DNA of 64,000 nucleotides, taken from the NCBI GenBank assembly GCA_002733205.1, contig NVUW01000001.1, positions 792,525-856,524 of the forward strand, given 5' to 3'. The stretch's first letter is position 1. Each line of letters starts with the position of its first letter. This DNA comes from Thalassobium sp. (GTDB lineage: Bacteria > Pseudomonadota > Gammaproteobacteria > Pseudomonadales > Oceanobacteraceae). Below, piece by piece: positions 58,387-64,000 of this stretch. The notes below the pieces were generated by a model. That model had not been told where the DNA came from, did not search any database, and saw nothing but the letters and a program-made list of their open reading frames with translations. The translations under genes were made by a program, and so were the position numbers.

Positions 58387-59527
58387 GGGTGGCCAATTGG
58401 AGTTGCATAACACCATAGACACGAATGCAATGGACTGTGGGTGTTTGGAGCAGCCACACATGAGTGGAGAGTCCTTTCGAGTCTTTATTGAGGGGGATGC
58501 ACTGTATGCATCGATGCTGAGGTCGATCGAAAGGGCACAAGACAGTATACAGTTGGAAAGTTATATTTTTGCCGACGATATAGTGGGACAAGAGTTTTGT
58601 CGGGCTTTGATTGAACGAGCGCGGTCTGGCGTTAACGTAAAGGTTCATATTGATGCCGCGGGTTCTCTGTTCTGGTTCTCGCGCAAGATGCAAAATTACA
58701 TGCGCGACAATGGTGTGGAATTGCGCTGGTTCCACCGTTGGAGCTGGCGCAGACCATGGCGCTATAACCACCGCAATCATCGTAAATTGCTGATAGTTGA
58801 TAACCGTATCGCCTATCTCGGCGGTTTCAATATTCACAAGGAAAATTCCTGCAAACACTTTGGTGAGGCCCGTTGGCGTGATACCCATGTGAGCTTTGAT
58901 GGTTCGCTTGTCAGCGTGGCGGCGCAGTTGTTTGATGCATTTTGGCACGGGAAGCTGCGTTCGCAGCCTCTACAAAAGGCCGAAGGTAGCAAACTTCTAC
59001 ACAATCAAACGCTAAGCTGTCGCCACCGTCTGCGCTGTGTGTATGGGGAAGCCTTTTGCAAGGCTAAAAAGTATATTTTCCTGACGACACCCTATTTTGT
59101 TCCCGACAATCATACGCTCAGGCAATTATGCAAGGCGGCAGAGCGGGATGTGGATGTCCGGCTATTGGTCCCCCGCAAAACCGATGTACGCATAGCGCGC
59201 TGGGCCGCTTGCCATATTTATGCATCGCTACTTGAGTCTGGCGTAAAGATATACGAATACCTGCCCCGGGTACTGCACGCAAAGACCGTGGTGACCGACG
59301 ACCATTGGTCGATGGTGGGAACCTCCAATCTGGACTATCGAAGTTTATTCACTAACTACGAACTCAATCTCGCAACCATCAACCAAGAATTGGCGAGCAA
59401 GCTCAAGCAGCAATTCATTGAGGATTTGTCTTTGTCGGAATGTATATCGCTTAACGACTGGAAGAAGCGTGATGGTTTATCGCGCTGGCAGGGGCGTGCG
59501 GCTATGGTACTTAAACGTTGGTTGTGA
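58373..59527 (+). CDS. Cardiolipin synthase-like phospholipase D
   Basis: A 384-residue PLD-superfamily protein with two HKD motifs: NHRNHRKLLIVDNR and VLHAKTVVTDDH. It lacks membrane helices at the N-terminus, as ClsB-type enzymes do, and likely joins phospholipid headgroups. The start may be ATG 58460 (355 residues), which has GGAG nine bases upstream and the conserved FRVFIEGDALYASML right after. Overlaps the ICMT gene by 14 bp when the longer start is used. Confidence 0.85.
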   Translation: MLITEGGQLELHNTIDTNAMDCGCLEQPHMSGESFRVFIEGDALYASMLRSIERAQDSIQLESYIFADDIVGQEFCRALIERARSGVNVKVHIDAAGSLFWFSRKMQNYMRDNGVELRWFHRWSWRRPWRYNHRNHRKLLIVDNRIAYLGGFNIHKENSCKHFGEARWRDTHVSFDGSLVSVAAQLFDAFWHGKLRSQPLQKAEGSKLLHNQTLSCRHRLRCVYGEAFCKAKKYIFLTTPYFVPDNHTLRQLCKAAERDVDVRLLVPRKTDVRIARWAACHIYASLLESGVKIYEYLPRVLHAKTVVTDDHWSMVGTSNLDYRSLFTNYELNLATINQELASKLKQQFIEDLSLSECISLNDWKKRDGLSRWQGRAAMVLKRWL

Positions 59528-59532
59528 AATTC

Positions 59533-61839
59533 ATGTGTTTATTAAAGAAACTAGTGAAGTTGGTCGTTGGTTTGTCTGTTGCTGCCAACGCCTTGGCTGG
59601 TGGCTTGTTGATGCCAAAATCAGCCGACGTAAAGCAAATTGTGGATTCCAGATGTGTGGTCTGCCATGGCTGCTATGATGCGCCATGTCAACTGAAACTC
59701 GGCTCCTATGATGGACTTTTGCGCGGAGCAACGCCTCAAACTGTTTATAACCCATCAAGGCTATCCGAAGACATCACCACACGGCTTTTTGTAGATGGTC
59801 AATCCGTCACCGACTGGCGAAGGCTGGGGTTCCATGAGGTGATAACGTCAGGGATGCCATCAACAGGTGGCGCGCAGCACACTGGCGATGTCCTGGCCAG
59901 ACTCATTAACGTAAAATCACAGAGTGCATTTTCTGCGGGCCGGAAATTACCTGAAAAATTCCCTCTGGATATCAACCGCGAATTATCCTGTTCGACTAAA
60001 AGTCAGATAGATGATTTTCTCTCTATCAATCCGGAAGCCGGCATGCCCTATGGTATGGCGCCTTTACCTCCGCAAGAGCTGGCGGTATTGAAGAGTTGGA
60101 TAAAGCAGGGCTATCCTAATTTCGAAAAGCCGATGCCGCTACCCGCCGACATCAATGAACAAGTTCGCCAGTGGGAGTTGTTTTTTAATCAAAGCTCGGT
60201 TCGCCATAAGCTTGTTGCACGCTATTTGTATGAGCATCTATTTTTGGGACATTTGGCAATTTCTGATAAAAGTGGGAAGTCGTATTACTTTCGGATAATT
60301 CGTTCATCGACGCCAATTGGTTTGACTGCCAACGAAATAGCGACGCGTCGTCCCAATAGTGATCCAGGCGAGGAGTCATTTTACTATCGGTTGATTCCCA
60401 TCAGGGAAACGATACTGGATAAAACACATATTGTGTTTTCATTAACTCCACAACGTTTGGAACACTGGTTAGAAATATTTTTTACAGAGAAATGGGCCGT
60501 CAAAAAATTACCGGATTATTCGGTAAACAATGCTAACAATCCTTTTTTAACTTTTAGCGCCATTCCCGCTGAAGCCCGCTACCGCTTTATGCTGGACAAT
60601 GTCCGGTTTTTCGTCGAATCCTTTATCAAGGGGCCGGTTTGTCGTGGACAGGTGGCGTTGAATGTCATCAACGACTATTTCTTCGTAGCCTTTCTATCGC
60701 CGGAGTATGACCTCTCGGTGGTTGATAAATCCTATCTCGCCAACGCGATACCCTTTCTGGGTCTCCCGCCGACATTGGCGGGGCCTCTGGAATTTACCAC
60801 CTTATGGCACGAAGGGCTTCATTCGCACAGGCGCTATCTGGAATACCGTGATGAGGCTTATCGTACGCATGAAATCACAAAAAAGGGCCTGCCGCTATCA
60901 GCAATATGGAAAGGCGATGCCACTTCAATATCGCAATTGACCGTGTTCAGGCATTTTGACAGTGCCTCAGTTTCCGAAGGATTCATTGGTGAAGGCCCTA
61001 ATACAGTCTGGGTTATTGATTACCCGACGTTGGAGCGTATCTATTACGATCTAGTGGTTAACTTCGATGTGTTTGGCAGTGTCTCGCATCAAATACTGAC
61101 TCGGATGTACATGGATTATCTACGGATGGAGAGCGAAGCGTTGTTTCTCTCCTTTCTACCCGTTGCCGATAGAGAACCCATACTTAAACATTGGTATCGA
61201 GGGGCGTTGGCGCAGGCAAAGGTGTTTTATGGTCATTCCCATTTGCTGATTGATACACCAGCAGCGATTCATTATGGCGGCAAAGATCCGAAAAATGAAT
61301 TGATCAGGATGATCGGCACTCGGTCCATGCGCTCGACGCACAGTGCTAGACCTACTACGAATTATGTGCCCTCTGATCTTAAAGTGCTGGATAACTTGTC
61401 TGCCAAAAAGTCACTCTGGCTACGTTATCTTCCCGAGTTGAGTTATGTGGTAGTTCACGATGATCATGGAGAGATAACGAACGTTATTTCGATGGTTGTC
61501 AACAGGGCTCATGCGAACGTCTCATTTATTTTTGGCGAGGAGGATCGCCGTATTCCGGAAGAAGATACATTGATGCTGGTAAATGGGCTGCTGGGGAGTT
61601 ATCCCAATTTTATTTTTTGGATTGATCAAAGTGAAATCGGCAAGTTTGCCGACGCGGCTAAACAGGTTTCGGATACGAAGAGTATGGATCAATGGGTTGC
61701 TCGTTACGGTGTCCGCAGAACTGATCCTAGAATTTGGTCAGTCTTGGATAGATTGCACTATTACAAACAGCATTATTACAAACAGAAAGATGGCGAAAGT
61801 GAGGGGCTGCTTGACGTAAGCCGGTATGAAAACCTGTGA
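59533..61839 (+). CDS. cti: Fatty acid cis/trans isomerase
   Basis: A 768-residue periplasmic protein. It has a signal peptide (LVVGLSVAANALA) and a cytochrome-type heme site CVVCHGC, as known for Cti of Pseudomonas and Vibrio, and the long family body (SYDGLLRGATPQTVYNPSRL, FTTLWHEGLHSHRRY). It converts cis unsaturated phospholipid acyl chains to trans, stiffening the membrane under solvents, heat or metals. GTG 59524 overlapping the previous stop is another possible start. Confidence 0.92.
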   Translation: MCLLKKLVKLVVGLSVAANALAGGLLMPKSADVKQIVDSRCVVCHGCYDAPCQLKLGSYDGLLRGATPQTVYNPSRLSEDITTRLFVDGQSVTDWRRLGFHEVITSGMPSTGGAQHTGDVLARLINVKSQSAFSAGRKLPEKFPLDINRELSCSTKSQIDDFLSINPEAGMPYGMAPLPPQELAVLKSWIKQGYPNFEKPMPLPADINEQVRQWELFFNQSSVRHKLVARYLYEHLFLGHLAISDKSGKSYYFRIIRSSTPIGLTANEIATRRPNSDPGEESFYYRLIPIRETILDKTHIVFSLTPQRLEHWLEIFFTEKWAVKKLPDYSVNNANNPFLTFSAIPAEARYRFMLDNVRFFVESFIKGPVCRGQVALNVINDYFFVAFLSPEYDLSVVDKSYLANAIPFLGLPPTLAGPLEFTTLWHEGLHSHRRYLEYRDEAYRTHEITKKGLPLSAIWKGDATSISQLTVFRHFDSASVSEGFIGEGPNTVWVIDYPTLERIYYDLVVNFDVFGSVSHQILTRMYMDYLRMESEALFLSFLPVADREPILKHWYRGALAQAKVFYGHSHLLIDTPAAIHYGGKDPKNELIRMIGTRSMRSTHSARPTTNYVPSDLKVLDNLSAKKSLWLRYLPELSYVVVHDDHGEITNVISMVVNRAHANVSFIFGEEDRRIPEEDTLMLVNGLLGSYPNFIFWIDQSEIGKFADAAKQVSDTKSMDQWVARYGVRRTDPRIWSVLDRLHYYKQHYYKQKDGESEGLLDVSRYENL

Positions 61840-61857
61840 GACTAATGAAAGGATAAC

Positions 61858-61890
61858 ATGCAAGGAAATCAACTTTGTTCTTTAACCTGA
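61858..61890 (+). other. Ten-codon reading frame before the antiporter
   Basis: ATG 61858 to TGA 61890 with AAAGGA upstream encodes MQGNQLCSLT and overlaps the next gene out of frame. Could be a leader peptide that couples translation of the antiporter; may also be chance. Confidence 0.25.
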
Positions 61891-63056
61891 CCCTGTTTTT
61901 AACCGCGTCACTCCTGATGGTGGCCTGCGGTACTGTGTTTGAACGTTTTAAACTGCCGCAAGCAGCTGTAGTTATTTTCGTCGGTGTTTTGCTGGGACCA
62001 GCCGGTGTCCGGGTAATTCAGCTTGGTGATCCTGAACATACCCTGTCTGAGCTCGCGGTGATACTAATGCTGTTCTCAGCAGGTTATAACATTCAATGGT
62101 CACACTTTACCGCTGCTATCAAGCCGGGTATCGGAGTGGGCTTGTCGGGAATTGTGACCAGTCTGGTCGCTGGGTTCACCGCCGCCTATTTCCTGTCGAA
62201 AGATATTGATGAAGCTCTATATGTCGGTATTGCCCTGTCGGCTACCAGTATCGGTCTCAGTGTCGCTTTGATGAGTCATGCATCGGTACTTGAAAGCAGG
62301 GTGGGGCAAATCCTGTTGGCGGCAGCCATTGTCGATGACATTTTGGTTTTGTATTTATTATCGGCAACACATGCAAGCCTCATGAGTGATGGTGGTTTGG
62401 GGGTCATCCTTTTCTCGCTGCTAATGAGCCTCCTTGTCTTGTCCGGATTAGTTGCGATTTTGTGGCTTTCGAATAGATTGCTGATGCTCTCGTCGGCAGT
62501 GTGGTTGAAGTCATACCGTCGGACTACGGCCATTGTGATGGCTCTGTTGTCCGCCGGGGTAACGGCCCGATTTGGGCTCTCTCCTGTGGTAGGAGGCTTC
62601 GTGGCGGGGGCGGTAGCTTCTAGCTTCAAGACACAGTATGCGACGGGGGAAAATGAAAATAATACTGCAGACGGCGTTTTTTTTGTTGACATCAGCAGGT
62701 TTTTGGCGCCGCTGTTTTTTTTGGCGATTGGCCTGCAGATTACAGAGATCTCCCTAGAAGATGATAGTTTAATCCGCTACACATTGGTGATCATTACCGC
62801 AGCAGCGGTTGGTAAATTACTCGCGCCCTGGGTAACAACAGCCGTCTTAACTGTCCGCGAACGATGGTTGCTTGGAGCTGCGCTGTTACCCCGTGCCGAG
62901 GTTGCCCTTGTTGTTGCCAGTGTCGGGCTACAACAGGGGCATTTGTCCCATCATGCCATGATCGCATTGGTGCTGATGACGTTGGCAACGGCTATTCTCG
63001 CTTCCAGCGTGATCCCCCCGCTTGCCAGGCGCGTCGATTCAGTGGGGGATCGTTAG
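61875..63056 (+). CDS. CPA2-family cation:proton antiporter
   Basis: A 393-residue membrane antiporter of the KefB/NhaS-type CPA2 group with about twelve helices, including AAAIVDDILVLYLLSAT (Asp-Asp pair for ion exchange). It lacks the C-terminal TrkA nucleotide domain of Kef. The best start is TTG 61875, with AAGGA eight bases upstream, giving MFFNLTLFLTASLLMVAC. It would regulate K+ or Na+ and internal pH in stress. Confidence 0.83.
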   Translation: MFFNLTLFLTASLLMVACGTVFERFKLPQAAVVIFVGVLLGPAGVRVIQLGDPEHTLSELAVILMLFSAGYNIQWSHFTAAIKPGIGVGLSGIVTSLVAGFTAAYFLSKDIDEALYVGIALSATSIGLSVALMSHASVLESRVGQILLAAAIVDDILVLYLLSATHASLMSDGGLGVILFSLLMSLLVLSGLVAILWLSNRLLMLSSAVWLKSYRRTTAIVMALLSAGVTARFGLSPVVGGFVAGAVASSFKTQYATGENENNTADGVFFVDISRFLAPLFFLAIGLQITEISLEDDSLIRYTLVIITAAAVGKLLAPWVTTAVLTVRERWLLGAALLPRAEVALVVASVGLQQGHLSHHAMIALVLMTLATAILASSVIPPLARRVDSVGDR

Positions 63057-63061
63057 TGGAT

Positions 63062-63544
63062 ATGCAATATACCTATTTTTTCTGGAGCCTGATCCTGCTG
63101 CTGATTTGGCTGGTAGTGTTTGTGGTGCAAAGACCACAACGTAAAAAGATGTTGATGATGAGCGTCGGCACGGCGCCTTTGGGGTTGTCGGAACCGCTTT
63201 TCTATCCCAGCTATTGGTTTCCGCCTACTGTGCTCGATTTGGGCGAAAAAACCGGCTTTGATTTGGAAAGCATAATTTTTTCCTTCGCTGTTGGCGGTCT
63301 GGCAAGCAGTCTCTACGGCTTGTTCGAAAACAACAAACTTCTTCCCGTGGGAGAATGCGAAAGGCACAGCCGGCATCATCGCTATCACAAGTTTTTGTTG
63401 AGTTCACCCGTTTGGCTGTTTCTAGGTCTGGAATGGCTGACTTCCTGGAATGCAATTTATACCGCGTCGTGGAGTCTGCTGGGTGGCGCCATCGCCACGG
63501 TAGCTCATTGTTGCTGCCATGCCGAAGAAGCGCCAATGCCCTGA
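63062..63544 (+). CDS. Membrane protein with lycopene-cyclase-domain resemblance
   Basis: A 160-residue protein with four or five hydrophobic segments. The stretch PLFYPSYWFPPTVLDLGEKTG and FDLESIIFSFAVGG resembles a small membrane family that includes carotenoid (lycopene cyclase domain) proteins, but identity is not secure and there is no carotenoid gene nearby. The end, CCCHAEEAPMP, is Cys-rich. A GTG at 63056 overlapping the antiporter stop is also possible. It is the last plus-strand gene of the island. Confidence 0.6.
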   Translation: MQYTYFFWSLILLLIWLVVFVVQRPQRKKMLMMSVGTAPLGLSEPLFYPSYWFPPTVLDLGEKTGFDLESIIFSFAVGGLASSLYGLFENNKLLPVGECERHSRHHRYHKFLLSSPVWLFLGLEWLTSWNAIYTASWSLLGGAIATVAHCCCHAEEAPMP

Positions 63545-63568
63545 AGTGTAGGTATCAGCGTCGACGCC
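63545..63568. other. Short junction at the right edge
   Basis: Twenty-four bases between two convergent genes. No integrase, attachment site, tRNA or repeat of the left-edge sequence was seen. It may be where the island meets the chromosome. Confidence 0.3.
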
Positions 63569-64000
63569 TCAGGCAACTCGCCTACGACCACTGCCGCTGC
63601 GGGATATCCGTTGACTCACGGAGCTGACGCCGTCGCCTGGGCCAAGGACCAACATGGGAATGCCCTTCTTGGTGAGCATGCTGCGCATCCGCGAGAGTTT
63701 GGCGTCCTCTTCTTGTTCGAGAATCTCGGCGATGATTTGTCCGGGTTTGGAGAAAACTACTTCGCTAAAGTTAGGCCCATAGGGGACTAGACTAACAATT
63801 TTGCGTCTGCCCGCGCGGGCTCGCGCGAGCTCTTGCAAGTCGCCATCCGAGGCATCCTGTATTCCGTTCATGTCCGATACTAAAACAATCGAATCGGCCC
63901 GAGAGCCCATGCGAACTTGCCGCAATGCTTCGTCCAGCCCTTTGGAACGCCGTCCGAACTCGTGATCGACTCGGTAGGGCAGTTCAATTCCGCGCATCCG
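63569..64000 (-). CDS. VWA/DUF58-like protein, C-terminal part (runs off window)
   Basis: At least 143 codons, minus strand, with the upstream part beyond the window; the Met at 63997 is probably internal. The segment SKGLDEALRQVRMG and ADSIVLVSDMNGIQDA resembles the end of a von Willebrand factor A domain, as in DUF58 proteins. After it comes a basic, Ser/Arg-rich tail (SRSGSGRRRVA). Function unknown. It has the opposite direction to all other genes after 20 kb, consistent with chromosomal flank. Confidence 0.5.
   Translation of the reverse strand, partial: RMRGIELPYRVDHEFGRRSKGLDEALRQVRMGSRADSIVLVSDMNGIQDASDGDLQELARARAGRRKIVSLVPYGPNFSEVVFSKPGQIIAEILEQEEDAKLSRMRSMLTKKGIPMLVLGPGDGVSSVSQRISRSGSGRRRVA

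Overview
The window is a stretch of proteobacterial chromosome, most likely from a marine gammaproteobacterium of the Oceanospirillales type. The evidence is the gene order fabF-pabC-mltG-tmk-holB-pilZ, a Vibrio/Alteromonas-like TonB2 cluster, and overall protein style. The genus-level guess is inference. No tRNA, rRNA or CRISPR array was seen.

Layout. Positions 1-17340 look like ordinary core genome. They hold the end of fabF with the downstream cell-wall, nucleotide and replication genes (1-4933), a class V aminotransferase on the minus strand, a presequence-protease-like M16 peptidase, a complete DUF3450/TtpC/ExbB/ExbD/TonB/TPR operon (9340-14363), exonuclease III on the minus strand and a TonB-dependent receptor. 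Positions 17341-20657 carry a Tn3-family transposase on the minus strand without a resolvase, then a short set of 22-bp tandem repeats. From 20658 to about 63544 nearly every gene is on the plus strand and tightly packed, and the content is accessory: this reads as a genomic island of more than 40 kb. The last 430 bases hold the end of a minus-strand gene that runs off the window.

The first half of the island (22.1-37.6 kb) is for copper or silver: a CopL-like secreted protein, a DUF411 lipoprotein, CusC-CusB-CusA, a MerR-type regulator with a textbook 19-bp-spacer operator, a CopZ-like chaperone, a CopA P-type ATPase, a membrane cupredoxin, a PII-like protein, a DUF2933 protein, an ICMT-like methyltransferase, a Met-rich periplasmic protein, two HMA-like proteins without CxxC, an OprO/P-like porin and a diheme cytochrome c.

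The second half (37.6-63.5 kb) is a stress and energy block. It contains an archaeal-type AMP phosphorylase, a PRPP synthase, a beta-CASP nuclease, a divergent acetate kinase and a divergent phosphoketolase-family enzyme. It then has transporters, a YHS protein, a second-copy-type FtsH and a membrane HtrA protease, an NDH-2-like dehydrogenase, a MgtC/DUF4010 protein, a LemA-TPM-TPM set, a divergent GAPDH, a dicarboxylate symporter, a second ICMT-like protein, a cardiolipin-synthase-like PLD, a fatty acid cis/trans isomerase and a CPA2 antiporter. Together they could keep metal out, repair or rigidify the membrane, degrade damaged proteins, and recover ATP from nucleotides and sugar phosphates when respiration is damaged. 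The metabolic part is the least explained: several of its enzymes depart from their families at conserved motifs, and the usual partners of AMP phosphorylase are absent from the window.
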